Shown here piece by piece: positions 56,083-64,000 of a DNA stretch of 64,000 nt. Position 1 is the stretch's first letter. Every line of letters starts with the position of its first letter. Origin of the DNA: Kribbella sp. ALI-6-A (GTDB lineage Bacteria; Actinomycetota; Actinomycetes; Propionibacteriales; Kribbellaceae); the NCBI RefSeq assembly GCF_001984195.1, contig NZ_MTQN01000004.1, positions 124,001 through 188,000 of the forward strand, read 5' to 3'. The notes under the pieces were generated by a model. That model was not told the origin of the DNA, made no database searches, and was given only the letters and a program-made list of their open reading frames with translations. Both the position numbers and the translations under genes were made by a program.

Positions 56083-56652
56083 ATGGAGAAGAGGACCCGC
56101 AACGCCGCAGCGACCCGTCAGGCGATCCTGGACTCGGCGGCGACAGCGTTCACCCGGCACGGGTACGACGGGGTCGGAGTCCGCGAGATTGCGGCGGAGG
56201 CCGGTGTGACAGCGATGCTGGTCAACCGGTACTTCGGGTCGAAGGAAGGTTTGTTCGCCGAGGTTGTCGACACGGTGTTCGCGCCGCCGACGATGGTCCC
56301 GAACGATCCCGGCTCATCGGTCGAGCTGGCCCGGTCGACAGCCGAGGCGCTGGTCGCCCGCACCGCTCCCGGCGCGGAGCATCTGGACCCGTTCGCGTTG
56401 CTGCTGCGGTCGGCGGCCAATCCCCGAGCGGCCGGCATCATGCGCGCCGGCATCGAACGCCATGTCGGCGCCCGTTTCGTAGCCAATCTCGACGGCCCGG
56501 ACGCGAACGAGCGGGCCGAGCTCGGATTGGCCTTGCTCGCGGGCGTCTGGCTCATGCGCACCGTGATTGCCACACCCGGACTGCAGAACGCTCAGCAGCA
56601 GCAACTCGCTGAGCGGTTGAGCGAAATGCTCGCCGTGGTGGTGGATCCGTGA
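56083..56652 (+). CDS. TetR-family regulator
   Basis: This 189-residue protein has a TetR DNA-binding domain (ILDSAATAFTRHGYDGVGVR, then EIAAEAGVTAMLVNRYFGSKEGLF) and a C-terminal helical domain of the TetR_C type with LGLALLAGVWLMRTVI near the end. ATG 56083 lies 18 bases after the last GTATAC copy. It probably represses the divergent SDR gene and itself. The effector is unknown. Confidence 0.88.
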   Translation: MEKRTRNAAATRQAILDSAATAFTRHGYDGVGVREIAAEAGVTAMLVNRYFGSKEGLFAEVVDTVFAPPTMVPNDPGSSVELARSTAEALVARTAPGAEHLDPFALLLRSAANPRAAGIMRAGIERHVGARFVANLDGPDANERAELGLALLAGVWLMRTVIATPGLQNAQQQQLAERLSEMLAVVVDP

Positions 56653-56761
56653 CGACAGTTCAGCCCCCGTCGAACCCGCTCCGCGGCGGGAGGGACTCCC
56701 GAGTTCGGTTGACTCGCGGGGTGTGGTGGTTCAGGCTGCGAGTGCGACGGGTTGAATTGTC

Positions 56762-57060
56762 TCAACTCGATGGGCTCGAGTTTGCCGAGGCGGCGTTGTC
56801 GCCGCGAGCTCCGACCCGGCCCATTGATCCGGTGAGTTCGTGACTTTGCGGACCCGGACGAACTTCTTGGACCGAGATTGGCTGCCGCGGTCGGAATGCG
56901 CACAGACCTGCGCCTGGCGCCTGCAACGCAACCGCGTTCCGCCAGCGACGTAGGCGCGCTCGGTGAGGGAAACGAGGAGCGTGGTCGGGGTCGAGCCGTC
57001 GTAGGCGACCAGGCGTTGATCCCCAGCGGCGGATCGGTCTCCCTGCGAGACGAACGTTCT
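56762..57060 (-). pseudogene. IS3-family transposase fragment
   Basis: On the minus strand one frame reads VCAHSDRGSQSRSKKFVRVR (HSDRGSQ at 56878-56898), the DDE integrase core block. After a frame change, HELTGSMGRVGARGDNAAS (from 56842) gives the next conserved block of IS3 orfB. The glutamate-bearing end and the N-terminal half are missing, so it is a dead remnant. No terminal inverted repeats were recognised. Confidence 0.6.
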
Positions 57061-57334
57061 GCGGACGAAGTCCGCAGAATACTTAGCCAGGTTCGCCGGG
57101 GCGGTGAACAGCTGCAGTCGGAAGGTTAGCGTGGCTCCGCTCCGTGTCAGGGCAGCCGCTGACGCGGCGCGGCGAGGTCAGTACAGGTACCACCGGTGTA
57201 CGTCGTGCTCGCCCCAGTACTACAGGGCGACGGTTCGTGGTTCATGGACGGGGCGTCTCTGTCTGCTGGCACGTCCGTCGTGAGGGCTGGTGACGGCAGC
57301 GGCTGTGTCTGTGCCCACGGAGGGCGTCGGGCCC

Positions 57335-57690
57335 GGGGTACTGCTTCGTCTGCTTAGTGATCTGGCGGTGCGGGCCGCGCTGCTGCGGGTGCTGGGGGGA
57401 TCACTGACCGGACTGGGCCGACTGCGCGCGCGTTCGCCGTGGACCGACGTTCACGGGGTTGCCCCAGCGCCACGTTTTGATCTTCGACATCGTGACTGGG
57501 GCGTTGCTGGCCGAGGAAGAGGTGCTCACCAGTCCGCCGGTCGACTCGGCGTCTCGGGGGAGTGGATGGGGTCAGTTGGCGGTCCAGGACGAGCGCCGGT
57601 TCGGCACGTCGGCGGTGACCTGGTCGACGGTCTGGCCCACGGGCATCACCCACAAGATGGTGCCGGTGTGGTTCGTGCCGTCGTAGGTGA
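57335..57690 (+). pseudogene. Remnant of a CU044_5270-like protein
   Basis: The plus strand reads LRLLSDLAVRAALLRVLGG in one frame and then, after a frame change near 57440, HVLIFDIVTGALLAEEEVL followed by TSPPV. These match the order of blocks in the C-terminal domain of CU044_5270-type anti-sigma-associated proteins. No start or full frame exists. It lies next to the IS3 remnant. The family call is tentative. Confidence 0.4.
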
Positions 57691-57722
57691 TCGGGCAGAC
57701 GTTGGAGTGGGTGTTGCCCTAG

Positions 57723-58556
57723 TTAGTACTGGCCAAGGGCCAGGCCCTTCGCGAAGTAGCGTTGCGAGACCAGGAACAGCAGGGCGGTCGGGAGTGAGAC
57801 GAGGATCGCGGCCGCCAGTACCACGGTGTAACTGGCGCCGCCGCCCTCGGTGGACTGCAGGCCGGTGAGGACCGGCATGACCGGGCGGGTGGTGTCGCTC
57901 TGGGTCAGGATGAGACCGAGCAGCAGGTCGTTCCACACCCAGGTGGCCTGAAGGATGAAAACGACAGCCAGAGCGCTGGACGACATCGGGAGGTAGATCG
58001 TGGTGAAGATGCGCAGGGTTTTCGCGCCGTCGACCACGGCGGCCTCGAAGACGGACTCGGCGATGCCGGCGAAGAAGTTGCGCATGACGAACGCCGAGAA
58101 CGGCAGGCAGACGATGGAGTAGATCAGCACCATGCCGGTCAGGGAGTCGTAGAGCCCCAGCCGGGAGTAGCTGTCGAACAGCGGGATCACCAGCATCTGC
58201 AGGGGGAACACCGATCCGCAGTAGATGACGAAGAACCACAGGAATCCGTTGCGCAGCTTGAGAACGATCACGGCGAAGCCGACGGTGGCGCCCAGAACGA
58301 CGGCGATCGCCGGAGCCACGACGCTGTAGACGGCGGTGTTCGCCAATGCGCGGGGGATGTCAGTTCCGGTGGCTACCTGGCGGAGGTTGTCCCACAGGTC
58401 GGTCAGCGAGCCGGGTTGCCACAAGGTGGAGCCGGAGTAGTTTCCGACCGTCTTGCCGGCGTTGGCCAGCAGCAGGTACACCGGGACGAGCCAGATGGCG
58501 CCCAACAGCGCCAGCACCGTGACCCGAAGGATGATTCCGGTCCGTGAAGGGGTCAC
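57723..58556 (-). CDS. Sugar ABC transporter permease, MalG type
   Basis: This 277-residue protein has six membrane helices and the EAA loop (AAVVDGAKTLRIFTTIYLPM) that contacts the ATPase. It is a CUT1-family permease that pairs with the upstream MalF-type protein. GTG 58556 overlaps the previous stop (GTGA). It is the last gene of the operon, and no ATP-binding protein gene follows, so an ATPase encoded elsewhere (MsiK-like) is probably shared. Confidence 0.92.
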   Translation of the reverse strand: MTPSRTGIILRVTVLALLGAIWLVPVYLLLANAGKTVGNYSGSTLWQPGSLTDLWDNLRQVATGTDIPRALANTAVYSVVAPAIAVVLGATVGFAVIVLKLRNGFLWFFVIYCGSVFPLQMLVIPLFDSYSRLGLYDSLTGMVLIYSIVCLPFSAFVMRNFFAGIAESVFEAAVVDGAKTLRIFTTIYLPMSSSALAVVFILQATWVWNDLLLGLILTQSDTTRPVMPVLTGLQSTEGGGASYTVVLAAAILVSLPTALLFLVSQRYFAKGLALGQY

Positions 58557-59449
58557 TTGCCACCTCCGAGGCTGGCGCTGCTCAAGCTCAGTTGCCGACG
58601 CAGGTAGATGATCGAGGCGCCGACGGTCACGACGCTGAGGAAGATGGCCACGGCCGATCCCAGACCGTAGTCGCTGTTCACGAAGGTGTCGCGGTACATG
58701 GTCAACGCCAGCGTCTCGGACGAGCGCGCAGGCCCGCCCTGCGTCATCGCCTGGACGACGTCGAAGGTCTTCAAGCCGTTGACGATCGACAGCCCGACGA
58801 CCACGGTCGTCGACGGTCGCAGCAGTGGCCAGGTGATGGTGCTGAACAGACGCCAGCCGGTCGCCCCGTCGATCCTGGCTGCTTCGAGTGGTTCCTTCGG
58901 GATCGACTGCAGGCCGACGGTGAACAGCAGCGCGTTGACACCGACGCCTTGCCAGGCCGCCGCGATCACCATCACGACAGTGTTCAACGGCGAGTCCTGA
59001 AGCCAGCGCAATTCGGTCCCTGGCAGGTTCAGGAACTGCAGCGCCTGAGTGAGTGCGCCGCCCGATCCCAGCATGAAGCTCCAGATCACACCGACGGCCA
59101 CTCCGGACAGCGCATACGGAACAAGGAACGGCAGCCGGAGCCAGCCACTTCCGCGGAATCCGTACGCCAGAACCGCGACGAGCAGGCCGAGACCGACCGG
59201 CAGAACCAGCGTGCCGACTACCCAGATCATCGTGTTCCGGACCGCGCCCAGGAAGGCGGAGTCCCCGAACATCGCGGCAAAGTTGTCGACGCCGACGAAC
59301 TCCGGCGTCCCCAGGCCGTTGTACTCGGTGAAGCTCAGGTAGAAGGTGTAGAGCACCGGAAGGTAGAAGACCAGGAGCACCAGAGCAAGGCTCGGGAGGA
59401 GGAAGCCCCGAGCCTGGCCCTGGTACGAGGTCGCGCCTGACTGCCTCAC
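58553..59449 (-). CDS. Sugar ABC transporter permease, MalF type
   Basis: This 298-residue protein has six membrane helices and the EAA loop EAARIDGATGWRLFSTITWP. It forms the other half of the CUT1 sugar channel with the MalG-type protein. GTG 59449 lies four bases after the solute-binding protein stop, and its own stop overlaps the next gene, so translation is coupled along the operon. Confidence 0.92.
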   Translation of the reverse strand: MRQSGATSYQGQARGFLLPSLALVLLVFYLPVLYTFYLSFTEYNGLGTPEFVGVDNFAAMFGDSAFLGAVRNTMIWVVGTLVLPVGLGLLVAVLAYGFRGSGWLRLPFLVPYALSGVAVGVIWSFMLGSGGALTQALQFLNLPGTELRWLQDSPLNTVVMVIAAAWQGVGVNALLFTVGLQSIPKEPLEAARIDGATGWRLFSTITWPLLRPSTTVVVGLSIVNGLKTFDVVQAMTQGGPARSSETLALTMYRDTFVNSDYGLGSAVAIFLSVVTVGASIIYLRRQLSLSSASLGGGK

Positions 59450-59453
59450 GCTG

Positions 59454-60698
59454 CTATCGCCCGGCCCAGTACTCGTCGGCCGCGGCCTGGATTGCCGTCA
59501 GGTACGGCATCGGGTCGCCACGGTTGGTCAGGAATGCGCTGAACTGCTCCAGCGCGACCGTTCGGATCGGTACCGGCGTCGCCTCGAAGTACCGGTTGTA
59601 GTACTCGTACTTGCCGGCGGCAAGCTTCGACTTCAGCGCCTTCATCTGCGGCGTCGGCGCCTCTGCGTCGGAGTTGAACGGCAAGTTCCCTTGCTGCTTC
59701 ACCCAGGGCTGCTGCCCTTGCGGCGACATCCACCACTGCGAGAACTTCAGCCCCAGGCTCTTCTGCTTGGAGCTCTCGCCAACGCACACCGGCGCGGTCT
59801 CGATCGCGATCGGCGTGGCCGCGCCCGGCGTGACCGCCGGGATCACGAACATGTCGACATCCTTGCCCATGGTCATGCCGGCCAGGGCTGCGTCGGCGGT
59901 GAACCAGGTGCCTTCGGGCGCCATTGCGATCTTGCCCTCCCGCATCAGGTCGCGGGCGAAGTCGGTCTGACCGGGATCGTTGAAGTAGCCCTTCTTCTGC
60001 AGCTCGAGCCAGTTGTTCATGACCGCCACCACCCGGGGATCGGTGTACTTCGCCTTACCGGTGGACAGGTCGTTGTACAACCGCAGATCGGTACCGGCGA
60101 GCAGGGTCTGGAACCAGACGAAGGAGAAGTTCTTCGTCTGGTTCCAGAACGGCGTCACCCCACGCTGCTTGAGGGTGGCCGCCACCTGCATCAGCTCGTC
60201 CCACGTCGTCGGGACGCTGAGGCCGTACTTGGTGAAGATCGCCTTGTTGTAGAACATCACCCAGTTGTCGACGCTGATCGGCGTGCAGTACTGCTTGCCG
60301 TCGACCGTGTAGAGCTGTCGCACCGCATCGCTCACGTAGCCCTTCTCGACCGCCTCGGTCCACAGGTCGGTCGTTTCCGCGATGACCCCCTGCTCGGCGA
60401 GCTCGTCGAGTGCCGTGCTGACCTCCCAGGTGAACAGCCCCGGACTCTCCTTGGTCCGGAACGACTGCCGGATGAAGGCCCGGTACGGATCACCGGAGTA
60501 CTGCGTGCTCTTCAGACTGATGTCGATGTCCTGCTTCGAAACCTTCGAGAAGGCGTCGAAGTCCCACGGCTTGTTGTGGGCGAATGCCAGTTCACCGGTG
60601 GTGGCACCGGCGTCGTTCGCTTCGCCTCCACAGGCGGTGGCGAGCAGAGCCGTGACTACCACGGTTGCCAGCCCCGCCGGAAGCTTCAGGGTTTTCAT
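59454..60698 (-). CDS. Extracellular sugar-binding lipoprotein
   Basis: This 414-residue CUT1-type solute-binding protein has a lipoprotein signal peptide whose lipobox LLATAC places the lipidated Cys at residue 23. The mature part is a bilobed binding protein with the YNKAIFTKYGLSVPTTWDEL hallmark and Trp-rich C-terminus (KFSQWWMSPQGQQPWV) that suits carbohydrate stacking. It delivers sugar or glycoside to the two permeases. ATG 60698 overlaps the glycosidase stop (ATGA), and AAGGAG lies upstream. Confidence 0.92.
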   Translation of the reverse strand: MKTLKLPAGLATVVVTALLATACGGEANDAGATTGELAFAHNKPWDFDAFSKVSKQDIDISLKSTQYSGDPYRAFIRQSFRTKESPGLFTWEVSTALDELAEQGVIAETTDLWTEAVEKGYVSDAVRQLYTVDGKQYCTPISVDNWVMFYNKAIFTKYGLSVPTTWDELMQVAATLKQRGVTPFWNQTKNFSFVWFQTLLAGTDLRLYNDLSTGKAKYTDPRVVAVMNNWLELQKKGYFNDPGQTDFARDLMREGKIAMAPEGTWFTADAALAGMTMGKDVDMFVIPAVTPGAATPIAIETAPVCVGESSKQKSLGLKFSQWWMSPQGQQPWVKQQGNLPFNSDAEAPTPQMKALKSKLAAGKYEYYNRYFEATPVPIRTVALEQFSAFLTNRGDPMPYLTAIQAAADEYWAGR

Positions 60699-61927
60699 CG
60701 TTCGGGCACTCCTTCGCTTGGGGACACGCGATCGATGCCTTGAGCAAGTATCATCGGGTCGCGTAGGGCGATCACGAGACCGGTCCACGTCTGCGGCGCG
60801 GCGCCGAGTCCTCTGCCGTTCTCGGGGTTCCAGTACTCGGCCCAGCCGCTCTGCAGCGCTCCGTCGACCGAGCGGGATGCCAGCGTGGAGGCGGCATCTT
60901 CGAGTTCCCACCGGCGGGTCGCCAGCCAGAACAGATAGTTCAGCGGCGGCCAGGCAGGCCCTCGCCAGTACGTCTGCGGGTCGTACGCCGGGTGGCCGCG
61001 GGCAACGTTCGCCGGGCCGTACGGCGCACCGAAGCGATCGGGGTCGTCGAGTTGGCGCAGCGACGCGAGCGCCTTGGCCCGGTCCCGGGTGACCAGGGCC
61101 GGCATGACGCCATCGCTGGTCGGTGTCTTGGCCGACGCGCCCCCTCCGACCACCGAACGATCGGACCACAGCTGTTGATCCTGATCCCACAGGATCGTGT
61201 CGATCGCCTCGCTCAGCTGCTCCGCCCTGTCTGCCAGTTCCTGGTCGTCCAGGAGCTCGGCGAGTTCGGCCAGGTTGAACGCGACGTAGGCATTGAAGGC
61301 TGCCGGGCAGGTGACGAAGCTCGCCGACCAGCGCGCACCGCCGTCACCGTCGAAGGTGATGTCATGGATTCGTTCCTTGTTCCAGGCCGTCCGGGCCGGC
61401 CGGCTGTAGTTCGCCGGCGTCCGCCCGGGTGCGCCGAAGTCGTCCCAGCGGGGGCTGTGGTCGTTGCCGGCCTCCCAGGGATGGACGACGTAGATCAGGC
61501 CGTCGTCGGTGCGGCGGGTCCGCCACAGCCAGTCGAGCCCTCGTCTGGCCCGGTCGAGGGTTTCTGCCGACGGCATGAACCCGCACGCGGCCAGGACGCT
61601 GGCCGCGTGCCCGAACATCGGTGGCTGCGTGATCGAAGACGTCTGCTCGAGTGGACCCAACCATGAGTCCGGGCTCTTGCCGCCGTAGCGCATGTGCGGG
61701 ACGAGCCCGTTCGGCAGTTGCCCCGCCAAGGTGGCGTCGAGCTCCCGCAGTGCGCGGTCGTCGCCGAGATGTGCCCAGATGATCGCGTGGAAGCAGGAGT
61801 CCCACAGCCACAGGTGCGGATAGGTCGTAGGGTTCGGGACGCAGTACCCCCGGGTCTCGTCCCAATGGCTCTCGAGCAACTGCCGGACTTCCTGCTCGAG
61901 GGCGTGTCCCTCGATGGTCCCGGTCAT
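60695..61927 (-). CDS. GH63-like (mannosylglycerate hydrolase-type) glycosidase
   Basis: This 410-residue cytoplasmic protein has the (alpha/alpha)6 barrel pattern of bacterial GH63 enzymes: HLWLWDSCFHAIIWAHLGDD near the N-terminus, PHMRYGGKSPDSW, TYWRGPAWPPLNYLFWLA and EYWNPENGRGLGAAPQTWTG near the C-terminus, with candidate acid and base residues in these blocks. Small bacterial members hydrolyse mannosylglycerate, glucosylglycerate or related alpha-glycosides. It overlaps neighbours by ATGA on both sides. It likely acts on what the transporter brings in. The substrate is inferred from family only. Confidence 0.84.
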   Translation of the reverse strand: MTGTIEGHALEQEVRQLLESHWDETRGYCVPNPTTYPHLWLWDSCFHAIIWAHLGDDRALRELDATLAGQLPNGLVPHMRYGGKSPDSWLGPLEQTSSITQPPMFGHAASVLAACGFMPSAETLDRARRGLDWLWRTRRTDDGLIYVVHPWEAGNDHSPRWDDFGAPGRTPANYSRPARTAWNKERIHDITFDGDGGARWSASFVTCPAAFNAYVAFNLAELAELLDDQELADRAEQLSEAIDTILWDQDQQLWSDRSVVGGGASAKTPTSDGVMPALVTRDRAKALASLRQLDDPDRFGAPYGPANVARGHPAYDPQTYWRGPAWPPLNYLFWLATRRWELEDAASTLASRSVDGALQSGWAEYWNPENGRGLGAAPQTWTGLVIALRDPMILAQGIDRVSPSEGVPER

Positions 61928-62520
61928 CGAACCTCCTTCGTCGGCCCGCAGGCCTCGCGGACGGCTGCTACCAGCGACTGCGCCAGTACGGCATGCCCGC
62001 TGTCGTTCGGGTGGACGTTGTCCTGGGCAAGCATCGTGGCGGCGTCCCACCGGTGGGCGACCACCGTTCGCGCCGACGGGAAGCGGCTGACACTGTTCCG
62101 CAGGATCGAGTTGTACTGATCGACGATCGCGTCCGAGGCACGGTCGTACGGCGGGTGGCCCGAGTAGTCCTCGATGTAGGGCTGCTCGATTGCGAGCAGC
62201 ACCGCGTGCGGATCGGACTTGTGCAGGACCCGCAACACGATCTCGAGAGAGTCCTCGTACTGGCGGCGTCCGGCCGATGCCGGTCCGTACAGGCGCGCGT
62301 CGTTGAAGCCGGTCATCAGCACGAAGACGTCGGCCGGTTCAGGAGTCTGCGCCATGACGAGTCGAGCCGTCCCGGTACTCAAACTCCCGCTCTCCGCATG
62401 GTTGTTCGGGCGAAGACCCAGCTTCCGCGCGGCCAGCTCCACGAACCCTTCGCTGTGCAGTCGCGCCCCGGTCCCGTACACCCAGGAGTGCCCATAGGCA
62501 CCGAGCACGCGATGTCTCAC
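61924..62520 (-). CDS. SGNH-type hydrolase with GHS in place of GDS
   Basis: This protein of about 198 residues has the SGNH layout: block I AYGHSWVYGTGA near residue 8, block II ESGSLSTG, block III MTGFNDARLYG and block V DNVHPNDSGH with the catalytic Asp and His. Block I has His where GDSL enzymes have Asp. GTG 62520 has GAGG five bases upstream and lies 13 bases after the PhyH stop; an ATG at 62613 would overlap that gene. The family deacetylates or de-esterifies sugars and lipids, so it may strip acyl groups from the imported glycoside. Confidence 0.8.
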   Translation of the reverse strand: MRHRVLGAYGHSWVYGTGARLHSEGFVELAARKLGLRPNNHAESGSLSTGTARLVMAQTPEPADVFVLMTGFNDARLYGPASAGRRQYEDSLEIVLRVLHKSDPHAVLLAIEQPYIEDYSGHPPYDRASDAIVDQYNSILRNSVSRFPSARTVVAHRWDAATMLAQDNVHPNDSGHAVLAQSLVAAVREACGPTKEVR

Positions 62521-62533
62521 CAGCACCTCGATG

Positions 62534-63313
62534 TCAGCACGCCGGGCCCACCTTGCCGGCCGGCGACCGAAAGTGATCATCCGCACGAAAGGGCGGCGGC
62601 TCCAGATACGCATTGAGGCCTGTCACCGCTTCGCCGCGGAGGAGGAACGGCGAGGCCTCGTCAGGCCTGGTGATGCGCGTACTGGTCGGGATGTAGCGGA
62701 TGGTCAGAGCGCGCCGCCACCGGTCCGAGCGGTTCGGCGTCGAACTGTGCACCATGTTCGGATGGTGCACCTCGACATCGCCCGGCCCCATCACGAGGTC
62801 TTCCACGCGATCCTCGTCGACGTCGGTGTCGATCCGTCGGCGGAGCACGCTGTCGCGGTCCGTCGGCCTCATCTGGGCCAGCTCCGATCGGTGCGATCCT
62901 GGCAGGACGCGAAGACACCCGTTCTCGAGGTCGGAGCCGGTGAGTGCCAGCCACAGCGTGACGACGTTCATCGGTTCCAGCGGCCAGAACGCTCCGTCCT
63001 GGTGCCACTCGACGCCTTTGCCGCAGCGCGGCGGTTTGCACAGGTAGTGCGTCGCGAACAAGGCGATGTCCGGACCGACGAACAGTTCGGCGAGGTCGAG
63101 CAGGCGCTGGTCGGAGACGAGTTCGATCCAGAAGGGATCATCACGGCAGAGCCGATGACCCAGTTGCTCCGGGGCCAGTTCGGGGTGCCGGTCCAGCAAC
63201 CAGTCGATGTGCGTGTTCGCCGCACCCACCAGGTCCGGGTCGATCGCGTCCCGAACGACCACGTAACCGTCTGCCGCGTACTGCCGGGTGAGGGCCCCGC
63301 TCGTAGCTTGCAT
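62534..63313 (-). CDS. Phytanoyl-CoA dioxygenase (PhyH)-family protein
   Basis: This 259-residue Fe(II)/2-oxoglutarate oxygenase has the first metal ligands in VEWHQDGAFWPL (HxD), the distal His in EVHHPNMVH and the 2-oxoglutarate Arg in the following RRALTIRY block. Such enzymes hydroxylate small molecules or cleave ethers by hydroxylation. It is the first gene of the sugar-transport operon and divergent from an AraC regulator. It may modify a methyl or ether group of the imported sugar. GGAGCTACCG precedes ATG 63313. Confidence 0.88.
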   Translation of the reverse strand: MQATSGALTRQYAADGYVVVRDAIDPDLVGAANTHIDWLLDRHPELAPEQLGHRLCRDDPFWIELVSDQRLLDLAELFVGPDIALFATHYLCKPPRCGKGVEWHQDGAFWPLEPMNVVTLWLALTGSDLENGCLRVLPGSHRSELAQMRPTDRDSVLRRRIDTDVDEDRVEDLVMGPGDVEVHHPNMVHSSTPNRSDRWRRALTIRYIPTSTRITRPDEASPFLLRGEAVTGLNAYLEPPPFRADDHFRSPAGKVGPAC

Positions 63314-63393
63314 CGGTAGCTCCTTCCGGGGTTGTGCTGCTATCGACGCTATATGCTGGAATGTGATGCTTCTTCCTCAGGAAGGACGAAAAA

Positions 63394-64000
63394 TTGCTCT
63401 CCGGTGATATGGATGTCACGGTGCTGCGGTTGGAGGACTACGTCGCGGCAGGTGAGACCTGCTACGTCGGCCGGAGGACGGAGGCCGTCAGATTCGTCGG
63501 CAGACTGCACACCCACGACAACTTCGCCGAACTGACCTGGATCGAGTACGGCGCACTCCTGCACGTGGTGAATGGCTCACGCCGACTGCTCGAGGCCGGT
63601 GACGTGGTATTCATCCGGCCTGCCGACGTCCATCTGTTCCGGCCTGTCCCCGGCCAGGCGTTTGCGCAAGTGAGCGTCTCTTTTCCCAGCGAGACGCTGA
63701 CAGCGATCGAGGCGCGGTACTTCGCCTCCGGAGACTGGGCCTGGTCGGCCGGCGGTTTGCCGGTCACGCACCGCTTCGACAGCGTGCGCCTGCAACGGCT
63801 GACCGAACTGACGTCGACCTTGGTGGCCGGGCCCGCCGGCCGCTTGCAGCTCGAACGCTTCCTGCTCGAGCTGCTGTGCGACCTGGTCGGCCGTCCCGCC
63901 GGCGACGCGCTGCCGACTTGGTTGACTGAGGCAATCGCCCGGCTCGTCGACGATTCGGACGCACTCGCCGAAGGAGTGACGGGGCTGGCCGAACTCGCCG
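63394..64000 (+). CDS. AraC-type regulator of the sugar operon, 3' truncated by window
   Basis: An open frame runs off the window end. The N-terminal cupin-like domain is visible (FVGRLHTHDNFAELTWIEYG, then GDVVFIRPADVHLFRPVPGQ), resembling sugar-responsive AraC proteins such as ChbR. The HTH should lie beyond the window. TTG 63394 has AAGGA upstream and is preferred; ATG 63409 is the alternative. It is divergent from the PhyH-led sugar operon and probably controls it. A short TTCCT-C-AGGAA dyad lies in the gap. Confidence 0.8.
   Translation, partial: MLSGDMDVTVLRLEDYVAAGETCYVGRRTEAVRFVGRLHTHDNFAELTWIEYGALLHVVNGSRRLLEAGDVVFIRPADVHLFRPVPGQAFAQVSVSFPSETLTAIEARYFASGDWAWSAGGLPVTHRFDSVRLQRLTELTSTLVAGPAGRLQLERFLLELLCDLVGRPAGDALPTWLTEAIARLVDDSDALAEGVTGLAELA

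Overview
The window is high-GC DNA with many GTG starts, many ATGA/GTGA gene overlaps and several probable leaderless genes. It carries families typical of Actinomycetota: an acyl-CoA carboxylase epsilon subunit, an Eis-type acetyltransferase, a Methyltransf_19 protein and a streptogrisin-like protease. A soil actinomycete near Kribbella/Nocardioidaceae is my best guess; this is inferred from gene content and not checked by a search. No rRNA, tRNA or CRISPR array was seen.

Positions 1-31.8 kb look like ordinary chromosome. They hold a secreted serine protease with FnIII and P domains, an Eis-like acetyltransferase, a DUF4129/MoxR/DUF58 membrane cassette, a TetR-controlled DHA2 efflux pump with a readable promoter and twin operators, an M16-like and a DUF885 peptidase, and a Maf pyrophosphatase fused to a methyltransferase. 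Next come accE-accD, an SCP2 protein with a TetR regulator and a 35-bp palindrome between them, PEP carboxylase, biotin ligase, an OFA-type MFS transporter with a 35-residue partner ORF, purK-purE, a UDP-sugar dehydrogenase and an acyl-CoA dehydrogenase.

At 31.8-32.9 kb there is decayed DNA with a broken M1 aminopeptidase. From 32.9 to 48.0 kb lies the most interesting part: about sixteen plus-strand genes, mostly overlapping or tightly spaced, that read as one catabolic supercluster. They encode an aromatic-acid type MFS importer, a HisD-like dehydrogenase, an SDR, an FAD aromatic hydroxylase, an SMP-30 lactonase, an AraC regulator, a LigM/DesA-like tetrahydrofolate-dependent demethylase, FolD, two YciI proteins, MetF, PurU, dihydropteroate synthase, an FMN reductase, a fumarylacetoacetate-hydrolase family enzyme and an extradiol dioxygenase. 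The inferred logic is uptake of a methoxylated aromatic acid, side-chain oxidation, methyl transfer to tetrahydrofolate, oxidation of the methyl group to formate by MetF-FolD-PurU, ring hydroxylation, meta-cleavage and hydrolysis of the ring-fission product.

Positions 48-57.7 kb form a patchwork island: an intact tyrosine recombinase, a truncated SDR, two intact SDRs each with a divergent regulator, an AraC gene, IS3 and CU044_5270-like remnants, and three long stretches with no convincing gene. Positions 57.7-63.3 kb hold a minus-strand sugar-uptake operon (PhyH-like dioxygenase, SGNH hydrolase, GH63-like glycosidase, solute-binding lipoprotein, two permeases, no ATPase), divergent from an AraC-type regulator that runs off the window end.
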